Assembly (NCBI RefSeq): GCF_000204055.1 | Contig: NW_006768780.1 | Span: 284,286 to 348,285 of the forward strand | DNA: 64,000 nt | Source: Melampsora larici-populina 98AG31 | Lineage: Eukaryota > Basidiomycota > Pucciniomycetes > Pucciniales > Melampsoraceae | Reading direction: 5' to 3' | Part shown: one piece after another, positions 45,056-58,930 of the stretch | Position numbering within the stretch: the stretch's first letter is position 1 | Layout: every line of letters begins with the position of its first letter | Program-made: the position numbers and the translations under genes | Notes under the pieces: generated by a model | Databases searched by the model: none | Seen by the model: the letters and a program-made list of their open reading frames with translations, nothing else | Told to the model about the DNA's origin: nothing

Positions 45056-48000
45056 ATGGTTTCTGAAGTTCGACAACTAGCATTGATCTCAAAGTTTGTT
45101 TGCAACCTCTTTTGATTCTCATCCATGACTCGAATACCATTTGGCCATAGAACCGAAAATGGAACCGGAACTGAGATTAAATTCGAATCTGATTCTTCGT
45201 CCTTACATTCAGTCCAATTCGTCTCATCAATCGCGTACTGGCGGGATGTAGCGGTTCGAGTCCATCCTCTTCTACTTTTGTTCAACAACTATTGGAATTG
45301 CATCGAAAAAAACTACGAACGTGTTACGATGCCTTTCCATCTACTTCATCTGAATCACGTGCTAAAGTATCCTCAGGAAAAGTCACATTACCCGATGGAG
45401 AGGTGATCGTGGTGTCTGAGAAGAGGAAGGCCAATGTATTTAAGATCAGCGAAACTTTTAACTTATGCGAGGTCGAGTCATTGGTGATCTGGTTACAATT
45501 TTTGAACCATCGGAGGATTTCTCATACAACGAAGCCTGATCAATCCAGTCAAAAACTACCTCGAAACTCTTCAGAAAGTAATGACGAGGAAACCCTTGAT
45601 GAGGAGACGCTAGGAGCCCTGGCCTCATTTTATTTCGAAGAGCGTCAAAGTGTTTTGGTGGCCATCGCCTCAATGTTACATATTGGTAAGTTCCTGACCT
45701 CAAAATTTCACATTCTTTGGCTCTACTGCTGATACACTTGGTTTGAAAGAGGATAATGAATCATCACCCATCTTTGAGATCTGCTTGGATTTCTTGAATT
45801 CGATCATCACTCCCGATACCCCTTCTGTCATGTTGTCAAATTTTATCAAACGCACAAAGAGTGTACTCCCTGAGAGTGTCAGAGCTTCACCTCGTCAAGC
45901 TACTTTTTGGGCAAAGCAGGTACGTCTCTTGATTCTTTTGCCAAGTGGGATGTGATTTTGACATTTTTGTTCTTAGCTCATAAGAGAACAAAAACTAGTT
46001 CTGGAAGTCGTCTTTTTGCTTTTCTACGGTCGAATCAAAGCACACGGTAGCCACTATGTCTCAGCCCTCTCAGCACTCAAGATTACCACTTGGGGTCAGA
46101 ATCAAGAAAGTTTTGCATTCTTTGACGACGAAGCTTCGGCGATCGGTGTGGACATAGCCAATCTCTTGACTTTGATCACCCTTCAAGTTTCTCACATTGA
46201 GGATGTTAGCTCTCACGACTTCAGTCTGCCGGCAGAACCTGTGGACAATACAAATTTATTCAGCCCAGGGCGCCTGAAGGATGTCTATGATCTTCAGATG
46301 GAATTGCTTCAAAGTCATCCTCTCAAGGTGGCACCAATTGCTCTAGCCTGGACGTTTGTCTTACACAAGATGACTGTCGTTTACTTGGAAAATGGCATAC
46401 CCCCCTCGCATACCGGATTTGCGGAGTTGATCCTTCCCTTACGGCGTGCAAACGATTTCCAAGATCAAGAGGGCGATGAAGAGATGGAACAATCGGATGA
46501 AAGTCTACCGCTTTATCAGAGATGGGGACGCCACGTCCTATCGGCTGAATGTGAACTCTTTCACCATCTAAGTCAATTGATTTCTTCCGTGTACTCATCT
46601 GGTCATCACAAGCGCTTTGGCGCACCCGACAACAATGCTTTGGGCTACCTCGTCACTATCCGCGTCCTGTTCTCGGCTATGCCACTCTTCTTCCGGTTAA
46701 TGTATTTCAGCTCTCAGCAGTTCGAAGGTATCATCAATGCATTTGGATTACTCTTCCGGCTAGACACTCAGCACGCGATAGCTAGTGAGTTTTGGAAAGC
46801 AGTCCGAGGAGAACTTGGTGACATCAGCGAAAATGACCTTCCTTTGGCAACTGGAGAAGCCGAGTTTCTCGAATCTGCTCGTTCACGTTTTCCAATCAAT
46901 GTCAGCTTGTTTACAAAGATGTGTCGATCAGTCAGCGGCTTCAGTGAAACACGTCAGCTGAACCCGACGGACGAACAACGATTCTGTGTCCAATCACTGG
47001 TACAATACGTAGATCAACTCAGCACCTTGACCGAGGCAATTCCCAACTCCCAATCAAGTTTACTTCCTCTCACGTATGAGCCTACTACACCACCAGAATA
47101 CTCATCGGAAGTTACAAATCATCTCATGTCACAAAGTGAAGGCTGGGTCAGAGCGACACGAGAAATCAAAATATCTCCTAGTGTTTATATACCGAGGGAT
47201 ACTTTGGGTAAGATTGTCAGCAGCGCTGATCAGAACCCCGTTGTTATCTGTTGGCAATATTCATGGTCTGCATGGCAATATTGGGGCGACCTCGTACTTT
47301 ACTATTCAGGATATCATCCCCCGGAAGACACCGAAATGTCAGGCGATGATGTCTTCAGGCCAACCCAATCCGCCAACCCAGATTGGGCAGAAGACAAGGT
47401 GAACACGAGTATCATTGTCGAAATCTTGCAAATGTTGACCGCACTCCTTGAAAGTAAACCTGAAGCAGGCTCAGACTTGATTCGTCGGATCGTCAGCAAT
47501 GCATCACATTTAGTCTTCATCCAGGCGGTTTTCAACATCATTGAAAGTTCTATTCACTCAGTCACTCAGACTTTACAAACCGAAACTACTGAAGCCGCTA
47601 TGAGATTGGTATCTGCTCTTTTACCCATCTTTCCTGGTGCGATCTGGACGTTGATTCGAGGTTCAAGCGTACTTTTCCCGGCTCTCTCCAAAAAGACGGC
47701 TTGGAATCAAGTGGAATCATCAACCCCCTTATTGAACTTCGAGCGTCTTTCTGGTCGTTATGGGATTACCCTTTCAGCATTGGATACAGCCCACATGCTT
47801 ATCTTCGAGGCGACGACTTCAGGCTTAGCCACCAATCCAGCATTCGCTGAGATCAAAACCGAAGTTCTCCTCAGAGCTCTTATCTGGATACGAGATGAAA
47901 TTTGGCCAGGCTTCCAGAACTGGAAGTATGTAGACTTGGATGTCAAATTCCGATTTGCAACCAAATGTTGTCGAATATTCAATGCGATCGCGTCTCAGGC

Positions 48001-51000
48001 TTTGAAAACACATTTGAACATACCCGACCTCAAAACTGACCTGGTTGCACGCGAGATAATTGCTTTTTTCTCCGAAGCCTTTGTTACCTCTCCTGTTGCG
48101 ATCACTCTCAATCCCATGATCATGTTGATCACGACCGATGCCGAAGTCTTAGAGGTCCTACAGCGCACACATCGTATTGTAGAGTATGATGCTCTGGTAG
48201 AATCAATCTTTTCATCACTCGCACTGGCCAAAAACATCTTGGCGTTAAGGCCACATCACCTCCTTTCCAATCAAGCCGGCATGCTCGAAAGATTACTCTT
48301 GACTCAGTCAATCCGGACAAGTGCGCCTGGCGGTGTTTCGAAAAATGCTCATTTGAAAAGCGCATTACCTTACATTGCATACTGGTGTTTGGATGGACCG
48401 AACGATTACATAGCCAAAACTGCATGCGAAGTCCTTTCTTTACTCTGCAAGCTTTCAAAAGATTGGTCTTCGGATTGGCCATCGATTAGCGCTAGCTTTG
48501 GAGATCCGGTAGATATGAGTGAATTTTTACTCAGTTTGGCTCGTGAAGGTTCAATGGGTAACGAGCAGGAAAGTCTAGACTTACAATCAACTCTGTGGGA
48601 TCTCTTGGCTGTTATTGTTGACACTCAACCTTCGCTTGCGGCCATCTTGATCACGGGACAATTGTCATTACCCGGCTGGAGTGCCTCCGATCCATCTCAC
48701 CTTATCCCTGCTACTAAATCTTCACCTGAAAGTGCACTGCAGATCGCAATCGAGGCCTTTGTCAAGTGCTTTCAGGATGATGAGGCTGTCAATCTCTCTT
48801 TGGGGTTGAGCGTCTTGTCTTTCTTGGACACAGTCCATGGGCGCGTTAATGAGTTCGAACCAACCTTGATTAGTATGGCTGAGAATAAGGCGTTCACAGA
48901 TCGGATCATCAGTATCTGTACAAGCCTGATCATCACTCCACAAATATTGGTCGATCTCAAGGACAATCGCCTCGCACCTTTCGATCCTAATCCCGATTCA
49001 AGTATATTTGGTATGGTAGAAGAACTTCAAGTCAAGCATCACTGTGATGAGCTTATCTGTCGAGCGTATTCGACTAGAATTTTAACTGTATTGCTTCAAG
49101 TTGAAGCATCTAACTCCAAGGCTCCAAGTGCTACCCATCCGATTCAAGATGTATTGATTCAAGAAATGCAAAAATCCGATGACAGTATGAAAGAATTGAT
49201 CATTTCAACCATCGAAAGCATGGCTGATCCTGAATTACAATCCGAAGCACTCCGAGAGATCTGTCATCGATCCCCAAACCTTGACTTGGAATCCTATCGA
49301 AGGGTTCAATCAATCTTACCTCATGAAAAAGTGCGTAATTATGGAAGGAGTTTTGTGTATGACTATGAGATGATGAGTTATAAGATTGAGGGTAGTGGAG
49401 CATCACCAAAGATTGTGGATGAAGTTTTAAAGAATCTGGTGGCCATCAATTGGAATTTGTCAGTTGTTGATGCTCAATTGGAAGTAACTCAAGCCTGGCA
49501 AGGTTTATTAGAGGTGGCACTTCGACAACCCAGCTTATCCGATCAACTAACAAAACCACTTTCTCAATCTATCCTCGCCTTGTCACATAGGATCGCGAGT
49601 GAGAATCGTGAAGGTGAATTTATGGTCAATATCCATTCCGTCCGAATTTCAATGCTACTGGCATTGATTCAGGCTTTACCTGATAACTCTAAAACGACCA
49701 AGACGACCCTTCAGCTACTTGAACCTCTCAGAAACCTACTTTCTTCAGAATGTTTTCCGGTCGTTGAAACTCTCAAACGGAGGACCAAAGCAACTTGGCC
49801 GATTGACGTCCTCAAACTTGTCTACATAGTACTACGGCGATGTAGGAGTGTTTATCCATTGAAGTTGAGCGATGAAGAACGATACCTACTGGTGAACACC
49901 ATCGAAAGTCTCCTAAGATCAAGTCTTACGATTCTTGAAACTGTTCTAATGCTTGCGAACCTTCCCTCCGAGATCGTTTACGACGAAGAATTAAAGTTGA
50001 TAGTTTCAATCTTTACTGAACTTCTTGCTTCGCCTGTTCGTCCAGCTACAACACATTGGGCACATCGGATTCATGACTTTTGTCAACCTGCTTTCAATCT
50101 ACTCAATCAGAGAATCAACTATGACGAGCAAGAACCTAAGTTGGTAGCAGAGGTGATTCGGTTGTTTATGGGCATGTCACTAGATGATCGATTAGCAGAG
50201 TACCTGGCGTCAGAAGGCCTGATAGCAGCATTACTGGGCAGTTCTTTAACACCCAAAGCTTCACTTGGTCTAATCGAGCCGGTCTCCCCTCTCCGCCCTA
50301 ACGAGCGTAACCCTGTTCATACACTTTGGTGCTCAGTACTGGCTCTTGTCTGCTCTCTAGCCAATACTTTGTGTCATAGTGAGCTCTTCATGGTGGATGA
50401 GATCGCTTCATTTGCAAAACTCTACTCGCCTCAGCTCATGGTCGCTCTCTCTACAATATCAACTTCTAATCCAAATCAACGTGATCACGGGGTAAACTTG
50501 AGTTTGGCAGGAATTGAAGAAATGGAACTAGTGACAAGCCTTTTATCGGTGATCTGTACTAAACCAATCGGACATCCGTTCTTAAGTCTTCCTGAACATT
50601 TCTGTTTAGCTATGATGACCGGTTTACAGACCTTGGCACATTGTCTTAGTCACCCAAACTCAACTTTTAAATGGCTTGAAAATGATGTCAGTCGGAATGA
50701 ACTCTTAATGAGCTCTACTCTTACGCGTGGTGGGAATTCTCAAGGAATGATTATGTCCAATAATTCACCAAAACTTGATGTACATGTTCAAGAGGCTTTG
50801 TTACATATGCTTCAAATCTCAAAGAATATCTTACGAATTCTCATCTCCCATACCCGAGCTATTCATGTTCTCACAAGAGATATTGCAGATTGGCCACTTG
50901 AGCTTACAGTCATCAATCCAGTGAGTCTTTTGATATTCTTATATGCTCTTCTCTTCATTTGCTCATTGTTGCTTTGTTTGAATCTTTAGACCAGAAGTAT

Positions 51001-51679
51001 TGTTGCAGGTGAACCTGCTACCATTGGAACACTCCTCGAGTTAGCCGAGACGGGCTTGGAAGTGTATAGGTCATCAGCTAATACATCCACTCCTACAAAT
51101 TTGAGGGCTATTTCTGGTCCATCAAGGGATTTGGAGAATGATACTGGTATCCGATCAATCGCTGAAGCAGTATTAGAATCATCTCTCTTATTAGCATCTA
51201 CTCAATTAGCACTCTGGTTAAACCAACCCAGCAATCCAGCTCAATCACCTACAAGTGCAACACGACCTGGAACCAAAGAATCAGAAACTCCTAATCTGAA
51301 TGCTTATTCAAGCCATAACTGGTCCCGATTAAAAAGAGAAATCTTAACAGATCTATCACCTGATTTATTAACTGCAATAGACAAATCATTAGTCTCAGTA
51401 AAGAATTTGATTAGGAATGGATCTATGACTAATATGAATCAAAAAACATCAAATGAACCAATGAAATTAGTTCAAAACTTTAAACAAAGTGTTTTGTCTA
51501 AGAAAACTAGACCGTTTGTTTTAGCTACTAGTTGTGTTGTGAGTCATGGTAATTCGGATGAAAGGAATCGGGTTGAAGAAGTAGAAGAGAATGAGAATGA
51601 GAAGAAGAAGAATGGAGTAGAACAGTTTTTGATGGCTATTAAAACTTTTAGTCAATCTAATCTTATGACTGGGAATTGA
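45056..51679 (+). CDS. NUP188: Nucleoporin Nup188 family protein (inner ring of the nuclear pore)
   Basis: Five exons (45056-45093, 45213-45685, 45750-45919, 45977-50920, 50990-51679) give 2,104 aa. Exons 2-5 are well supported by phase; the short first exon, with start MVSEVRQLALIS, is the least certain part. The protein is a long all-helical solenoid without enzymatic motifs. Its N-terminal region (LGALASFYFEERQSVLVAI; HPLKVAPIALAWTFVLHKM) resembles Nup188, which joins Nic96 in the inner ring scaffold. Length is somewhat above that of known fungal members (about 1,650-1,850 aa). Nup192/205 is the main alternative. The C-terminus is Ser/Asn-rich with an acidic-basic EENENEKKKN run. A leader intron probably precedes the start. 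Confidence 0.75.
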
Positions 51680-52615
51680 ATCAATGAACCTATGAAGATC
51701 ATTTTAAGGTCTTTTTGAAAGACAAATCGGTTATTTTTTTGATATTATGTTTGATGTGTGAAATTTGTTTAGTTTTTTTTTGAAAATTTTATTTATGATA
51801 GTACAGATTTAAACGTTATTTTTTTATGTATGCGAAGGGGTTGTTTGAAAAGTTTTGATTGGTGGTTTTGAAATAGGTTATAATTTTTTTTTGAAAGAAG
51901 TTAATGATGATTTGTATATTGTATTAATTGGATGTGTTTTTTTGAGATTACATTGGTATAAGAAGAGAATCAAGTATCTCTTGGCTGTGTGCTAAGTTTT
52001 TCTTAGATGAAAGTGAATTGATAATTATGTTTTATTTCAAAATGTGCATGGAGTAAGATTGAAGCTCTTTATGTGTTTGTACCCTTTGATAGTCTGGGTC
52101 TGATGAATGGCCCAAATCGTTTTTGAAATCAAAGTCTTATTAGAGAAACTGTTGAGTGATATATATGTATTCAGATCATGAGTTAAAACTTGAAGTTTAT
52201 GAGATGCTCTCATATTGATTTGTTTGATTGATAACTTATTCCTTGGTTGGTTCTTAACATCAAGTTTTGAAACCAAAAAGGGAAGTTCATATACTAAGGA
52301 TGCCATTGCAAAGTGGTCACTATTCAAAGATTGTAAATAGCATTGATTGGAGTTCACTCTAGTTCACTTCATCTTTGAAGAAATGAAAATGCTTGTATGT
52401 GTATTAGCGAAATTCGCTCAAAGTGCATGTATTGAAGCTGTCACAGGAAGTTTGTGAGTTGTGATGCTTATATTGAGATTCATGGACATCGGTCACCCGG
52501 GTTTCGCCGTGTGACAGGTTGATAATCAATCTCAAAGACCATTGACCATCGTTGATCATCACTTAACTTCTAATCGAATCCACCACACTCTCAACTAACA
52601 ACAACTTTGATCAAA
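51680..52615. other. Intergenic region between NUP188 and COX12
   Basis: T-rich 3' flank of NUP188 up to about 51960, then COX12 upstream sequence. A GC-rich patch with GGTCACCCGGGTTTCGCC lies near 52492-52509, about 110 bp before the COX12 start, and may be a regulatory site. The minus-strand ORF at 52037-52357 is not convincing. Confidence 0.4.
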
Positions 52616-53550
52616 ATGTCTTCATCTGAAGAAAGCAGTGTAAGTTATCTTAACTCTTATCCAATATCTCTTTTACTTTGTTGTACTGACTAAATGTAAT
52701 CGGATCAACTTCTTTCTATACATAGGAGACTGGACAACAAACCTTTGTGTTACAAGTGAATCTCTTTTTGCTCTTCTCAACTAATATCTTTCTAATCGTG
52801 ATTCTTTATTTTTTTGATAGACCGCTGGATTTGATGCTCGGTTCCCAAACTGTAACGTAAGTGAACAATTATTTGAGTGTTTTATAAGTCTGTGAAAAAC
52901 ACAGAACGATTAATTGGGTCTTTTTTATTCCGAATAGCAAACCAAATACTGTTGGCAATCATACGTACGAAACCATTATCTCTTTCTATTCGATCCGATC
53001 CGATCCGATCGATTCCACAACACTCCAAAAAAACCAAACTCAGAGAACTTAATTTGATATTTGGTTAAATGTGTTTTCTAAATAGGTTGATTATTACAAA
53101 TGTGTAAACGCACGTGGAGAAGATTTTGCACCATGTAAACAATTCTTCCGTGCTTTCCATTCGTTATGTCCTAGTAAGTCATTCAATCTGATTTCGAACT
53201 CATTGATGATGATTATCGTTATTGAGTTTGGTTGATGGGATGGGTTTTTTAGATAACTGGATTGCTCGTTGGGATGAACAACGTGAGAATGGAAAATTCC
53301 CTGCTTCGCTTGGTGAGTTTTGAACATCTTTATCATCATCATTGGAGCATTTTAGAAGTCTTTGAGGTGTGATTTGATCTGGTTGCTGATTCTTTGTTGT
53401 ATGTTTTTCATGGGTTGATTCCTGTTCACTCATTTATCTTTATACTCCCGATCATTCACTTCGGTAATCGCTTTATATGGATATCGACTGATTCACACCT
53501 CGCCTTCTATACTTCTCCTTTATTCATCTTATGGTTGTTTAGAGCCTTAA
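52616..53550 (+). CDS. COX12: Cytochrome c oxidase subunit VIb (Cox12)
   Basis: Proposed exons are 52616-52639, 52726-52755, 52821-52856, 52938-52964, 53086-53173, 53253-53312 and 53543-53550, giving 90 aa. The family core is unmistakable: AGFDARFPN, then a C-x9-C pair (C in KYCWQSY to YYKCVN) and a C-x10-C pair (APCKQFF to HSLCP), then NWIARWDEQRENGKFPASL. These twin cysteine motifs form disulfides in the intermembrane space after Mia40-dependent import. Cox12 sits on the outer face of complex IV. The first four exons are each under 40 nt. The last exon is ambiguous: an 8-nt exon ending Glu-Pro, or an earlier acceptor near 53355 giving a slightly longer tail. Confidence 0.92.
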
Positions 53551-54922
53551 AGCAATTATCCATGAGTCCTTACTTTCTGATCACAATTTCAAACTTGAAG
53601 ATATTTCAACTCAACAAACACATGACCCGTGTCTTGTCTTCTGAAAGAGTAAACCGTATTGGTTTTAGTTACGATTTGAGATTGGATCTTTACACCACAG
53701 CGTGATCAGTGCTGTATCATTCGAAGGAGATCTTTTCTTCCAAGCTTATTAGGTTTGAGACTGAAGCTGAGTCTACACAACCTTGAGTGATTGTGCAGAT
53801 GGATCTGGAAGATCAGCTTATCTAGTTCCAAAGTATCACACATTGTGAGGAGAACCAAGAGTTACACTTGCTTTTTGTCTAAAATGCTGTTCACACTACA
53901 CCCTTTGCTTTTTTTAGAAGATGAGATAGATTATTCATCAGCTAAATCCAAATCAAGGTAGTAGAATGCTGGTACTTGATGACTTGGAGACTTGACTATT
54001 TATTTCAATTGAACAGATCTAATAATCACCTTGAATGATCAAGGAGAGTGTGTTGAGAAAAAATAAATCATCTATAGTAACCAAGATGGAGAGAAAAAAA
54101 ACACTTAAAAGTAGGATGATCAGTTCAAGTAGGTAAGATGAGCTGTCTGGAAAACAATCAAAATAAGGCTTTCATCAAAAAGATAGTGATCCAGAATTGG
54201 TCTGTCTGTTGGGGCCTTTTTAAGGTGATATGCCCGTTGCGAGAGTTGAATTTAGCAAACTTGTGAAGAACATTGTCTTTAACCATATCAAGCAAACCTG
54301 GATAGTAGTTCTCTTGGGATACAATTAATCTTATTCGAGGTGAGTTATTAGCAGACTACAAATTTGAGGCCCTTGTAGCTTTCTGTGTACATGATTTCTT
54401 TGGTTGATTTGGTTACTTTGTTGTTTTTAATTTGCAAGTCATCTCCCTCAAAGAAAAAATCAAAGTTGCCTCACTAGAAATACAAGTATCAACATTCATT
54501 TTTCTGGCCAACCAAGGCTCTTCTCAAAGAGGTTGAAAGTAAGATGTAATCATCATGAGAGGGATGCAGAAATGAGAATGGACTCATATGCCGAGGCCGA
54601 GAGAAACAGAATAGGAGAGAAAGTAGAAAAGAAGTTGTAAAGGAAATGTTTGAAGGACTCATTGAAACTGAAAAGATTGAAAGTTTCATGCTGATGTCAC
54701 ATGATGATCACCTTGCCAATCCTTGAATCTGATTTTAGGTTTTCAAACGCATACATTCAGAAACCAACCACACCATTTGTCAAGTTCCAAGCAATCGACC
54801 ATCAACCATCTTATCACGATTCTCGATCATCCATTCTCGATTCTCGATTCTCAATGCCATCGATTCCTAAACTATTCTCATTGGGACATCAAATCAATCG
54901 TAGAAAACCTTTTCAAATAATC
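53551..54922. other. Intergenic region between COX12 and the VanZ-like gene; no gene
   Basis: About 1.4 kb without a supported ORF. Near 54805-54855 there is a short tandem array of TCGATTCTCGATTC-like words just upstream of the VanZ-like gene. It may be leader or promoter sequence. Confidence 0.4.
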
Positions 54923-56014
54923 ATGAAATCTTATAGATTATCAAACCTTTTGAATTTATTGAATCTTAATCAAAATCAAATCTCTCTTCCTCAAGAACGT
55001 AGATTACCTATTAGGATACGTCCTGTAAGTCTTTTGAGATGAGAAAACAAACTACAAATTATCTTAAATCAATTGATCATTTTTTTTTTTGGTTTTTCGA
55101 TCAGGTCTTTTTACTTCTTACTTTATTTACTATTATTATCTTGACTTTGGTTGGGTTTAATCCAGCTTTAAATGCTTGGGTTTTATTTCCTAAAAAAGTA
55201 TGTTTTCAATCATTTGGTGGTTGATTTCATCTTGTAACTTGGTTATAATCCTTTTGGCTTATCATTTAGGTCTTTTTTTTCTTTTTTTTTGGTTTCAATT
55301 TAGCTTTTCCATTTTATTTCATGTAAGACTTTCTTTCATCCTTTCCTTATCTGACATTTTTTTTTCTTCTTCTTCTTGAAACTGATTCTTGATTTGATTT
55401 GATTTTGATTTTCTTCGATGGACGGACGGGTTGGGGGGTGGAATTATGTAGTTACGATTGTCACTGGATTGTTTTATTCGATTTTAGATGTTGATCAATC
55501 TTCTCAATTGATTTGGTATTGGAAACATTTTAATTCGATTTGTACTACTACCATTTGTTTTTTGTTAGGTGGGATTGGGTCTGAACTTATTCAAGTTTTC
55601 TTACCATGGAAAGTCTTTTCTGTAAGTGCTTTGATTCATTCGTTCATCTCCCTCTCTCGTTTTTTTACTCTTGCTCATTCAATACTTTTTTTTGACTTGT
55701 ATTGGATTTTTTTTGGTTGGATAAAGTGGGGAGACTTATTAGCAAATGAAGCAGGTTGTTTAGTAGGATACCATTTATCTAGATCTCTACATAAACAATA
55801 CCAACACAAACGTGAATTAGCATCTCTTTATCAACCATTAGTAAATGAAAGTGGAATGTTAGATGAAGATGAAGAAGAAGATGAAGAAGATCCAGGTGAT
55901 CTGGCTAAATCTGGTTTCGGATCTCATCCTGGTCTTGGAAATGTTTGGTCAGATAATTTGGATGAGAGTCATGAATATTTTAGGTTTGAGGATGATGATG
56001 ATGATCGACATTGA
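54923..56014 (+). CDS. VanZ-like membrane protein
   Basis: Five exons (54923-55024, 55105-55197, 55304-55322, 55452-55621, 55727-56014) give 223 aa. Exon 3 is a 19-nt microexon. Hydrophobic segments lie at about residues 35-54, 66-83, 99-118 and 130-146. The sequence FHFISFTIVTGLFYSILDVD, CFLLGGIGSELIQVFLPW and GDLLANEAGCLVGYHLSR follow the VanZ-like pattern (H-F, G-x-x-S-E-x-x-Q, D-x-x-A-N). A basic KRELASLYQPL segment and an acidic cytosolic-type tail complete it. VanZ-like proteins are known from bacterial resistance operons, but their fungal role is unknown. Longer starts at 54701 or 54854 are in frame; the chosen start is nearest the first helix. Confidence 0.78.
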
Positions 56015-57463
56015 TTAAGTTTGTGTCTCTGTTGTTATTGGGACTTGCTAAAAAATGCTGATTTCCAGTTTGGAATATCATCTATGAAGAATGAAGTCTT
56101 TACTTTCGATTCGATCATTCCAACGATTCATCAACTTATCAAGCTTTACTGTGATAAAGGACGCTGAAGAAAGTACTTGATCGGAAACACTGAACAGATT
56201 TCAGTATCCCTCTTCGCTTTGTAAATATCTAGCTTCTCTCGTACAAACAGAAGCTTTAGCTTCTATTGTACAGATCTTTAATTGAAGTATGGACCTACAT
56301 AGATCCTCCAATCTATCAAAACATTTTTCTTTGAATTATCTTTCTAGTGTTGTAAATTGTTTATAATGGATCAAAACAAATGGTTTCTAGAACTGACTTT
56401 CAAAGAATGCAGAAAGAAAGGGAACAAAGAATCAATGAGGTCATACAATTGTAGGTACCTTATTTGAAATTTGTAATTAGTTTGGAAACTTGGATTTGGT
56501 TTTTCAAGATTGAAGATCTATAAGTTAAGGCTTCAGAAATTGTTCAGGATTGGATCATCAGAGAATAAGGAACCACATATAATCTACACAAACTTGACTA
56601 AATATTCTACTAGAAGAGATATGTAGTCTGTTTAACTGTCAAATAGAATAAGCGCTTTCTGTGCAATCAGATATATGTACCTAGTCAGTATGAGATCTGT
56701 GGAAAGACTTCTATATATATTTGTTGTTGGGATGATGTTGTTGCTTTCAAGTATGTAGCTTGAATATATGCATGTATCAAGCTAGACTTTATTCCCTTTT
56801 GTAGACTTTTTCAAATGCACTTGGTTCCTTGAGAAAACCTGGGTAGCAGATCCTTTACAATGGGTTTCTTGCACTTGAACAAGAATGTGGATTCACCAAT
56901 GAGATTTATTTCAATCAGGAAAATACATCAACCTTTTGTTTCCTATTAGACAGACTCAGCTGTGTTTTCGTAGCATGATCTCTGTCTTGCTTGATATTTT
57001 GTTGGTGTTTTGGCAACTCTAAAGAGCTCTCATACAATACAAATGTCTAGACTGATTTGTGGAGATTTGAGGCAAATTCAACAAGAAAAATTGAAAACTT
57101 GAAGTTTTGATAAATACCTTTTGATCATCTCTCAACTTCCATCTGTGTCTTGCAGGCTTTTTCAATTCTTCATTTCAGTTAAACAATTCTCTTTGATGTG
57201 TTATCTTTCTCAATGGACCCAAAATTCCTCATTGTTGGCAATGGAACATACCATACCTATTCTATGGGATTGACAGTAATGAATCCTTTGATCTGATTGG
57301 TGATATCCCATCTCTCAAGATATTCTCAATAATCAAGATATACTAGGAACAATCTTAATTTGATCATTTGCATCTTTGAGTTGATACCAGACAGTTTTAG
57401 GAAAGATCTTTTTAAATTTATAAGAGAAGGAAAAAAGAATTGAATGAAACAATCAGAAATCAA
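56015..57463. other. Convergent intergenic region; no gene
   Basis: About 1.45 kb of AT-rich DNA between convergent genes, presumably holding both 3' ends. No ORF of interest was found on either strand. Confidence 0.5.
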
Positions 57464-58930
57464 TTATTGCATCACATTGTAATTTCCTTGTTTTAACTTC
57501 ATACCACCTTGTTGAATAGGTAAATCAAAGTTAGAGCTACGAGATTTAGTAAAAAAAAACATCACACATACGTAAAAGAACATAAATCAGTATCAGGATT
57601 GATAAGAAAAGTGTCATAGGAAAACGTACGATGATCGATAGTATCTCAAATAAGTGATTGCAGCATGTTCAATAAGATCAGGTTGAATACCAAAATGTTC
57701 AAAACCTAATGCATCAGGTGAAAGACTTTCACGATCATCAATCGTCCTTCTTACAATCTCATCTTCACTTAATGTCGGCCACCAAACTGCTCGATCGACA
57801 ATTTTTGCTAATAATTTGAATAACCAATAAGGAAATCCGATCGATGGTGTAAGTGGTTTGAGAGTTAAAGCTTCTAGAACTCCAAAGAGTTCTTCGTACG
57901 TGTAAGTACGAGGTCCGGTGAGTTCAAAGGTTTGACCAATAGTTGAAGGAGCTCGGCTCATCATCTCTAATGCCTCTGCTACATCTATAACCTGTCAATT
58001 TGATTCATTTCATCCGTCAGCACGTTTAAAGAGAAAGGTTAGTGCACTTGAATATCTCAGGGAAGCAAATGGGTGCAGATGCAATCAGAGAAGAACACAC
58101 ATGAACAGGTCGGACTCGAGTTTCAAGACCGTTGACTTTGAAAGTGAAAGGCTTGGTAACCATCTTATTCAAGAATCGATCCTCAGGTCCAAACATAGTA
58201 CTCGGTTTCACGATAGTCGCCCCAGGAAAAGTAGCTTTAACAAGTTGTTCACCAAGAGCTTTTGTACGATAAAATTTCGAAATCGAATCATGAGAAGCAT
58301 TCAGATGAGAAAGATGAATAAATCGATCAACACCAAGAGATTTGGCACGTTCAGCTAAGATTCCAGCACCCTTTACAAAAACATCATCAAATTTATAATT
58401 TTTAGTTTCATGTTCTCTTCCAATTAAATTATATACCACATTTGAATGTCTTAGACAATCATCAATTAAAGTTTGATTTGATAAATCGAATTCGAGTGGT
58501 ACGATTTGACCTAAATCTCCCATCACTCTTAAATGTCGCTTTGAATCTTCATCTCTATAAGGTACAATGACTTGTGTACCACGTTTGGCTAGTTTATGAA
58601 CAAGGTATCGTCCTAGAAATCCAGTCGCACCAAAGACTGTGACTGTTTGACCTGCATTCGCATGTCGACCTGGTGGACCTGCAGATTGAACGAGACGACC
58701 GGTATTGGAGTGTTTGGCAAGGTCATGGCGTAAACGCTGTGGTATAGAATCAAGTGATATGAGTCAACGAGCTAAACAAGATGCACTCTTATCATATCGA
58801 CCGAGATAAGCCGTTCGTGGCGTACCCTGAAGACCAAAGGTGATAGTGATGTAGAAGCCGAAAGAGAAGAGGAAGGTTGTCTTCGAGTGAGACTTTCGAA
58901 TACGATTTGATTGAATCGGTTGTTTGCCAT
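57464..58930 (-). CDS. NDUFA9: Complex I 39/40-kDa subunit, NDUFA9 family
   Basis: Four exons (58930-58826, 58736-58101, 57991-57630, 57536-57464) give 391 aa. The N-terminus is rich in Arg, Ser and Asn without acidic clusters, as in a mitochondrial presequence. A Rossmann nucleotide-binding motif VFGATGFLGRYL lies at residues about 69-80, followed by VYNLIGREHETKNYKF and RFIHLSHLNAS, which are typical of NDUFA9. This short-chain-dehydrogenase-like accessory subunit binds NADPH and stabilises the junction of the peripheral and membrane arms of NADH:ubiquinone oxidoreductase. The last exon (ending GNYNVMQ) is easily missed, because the frame from exon 3 stops shortly after its GTACGT donor. 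Confidence 0.92.
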
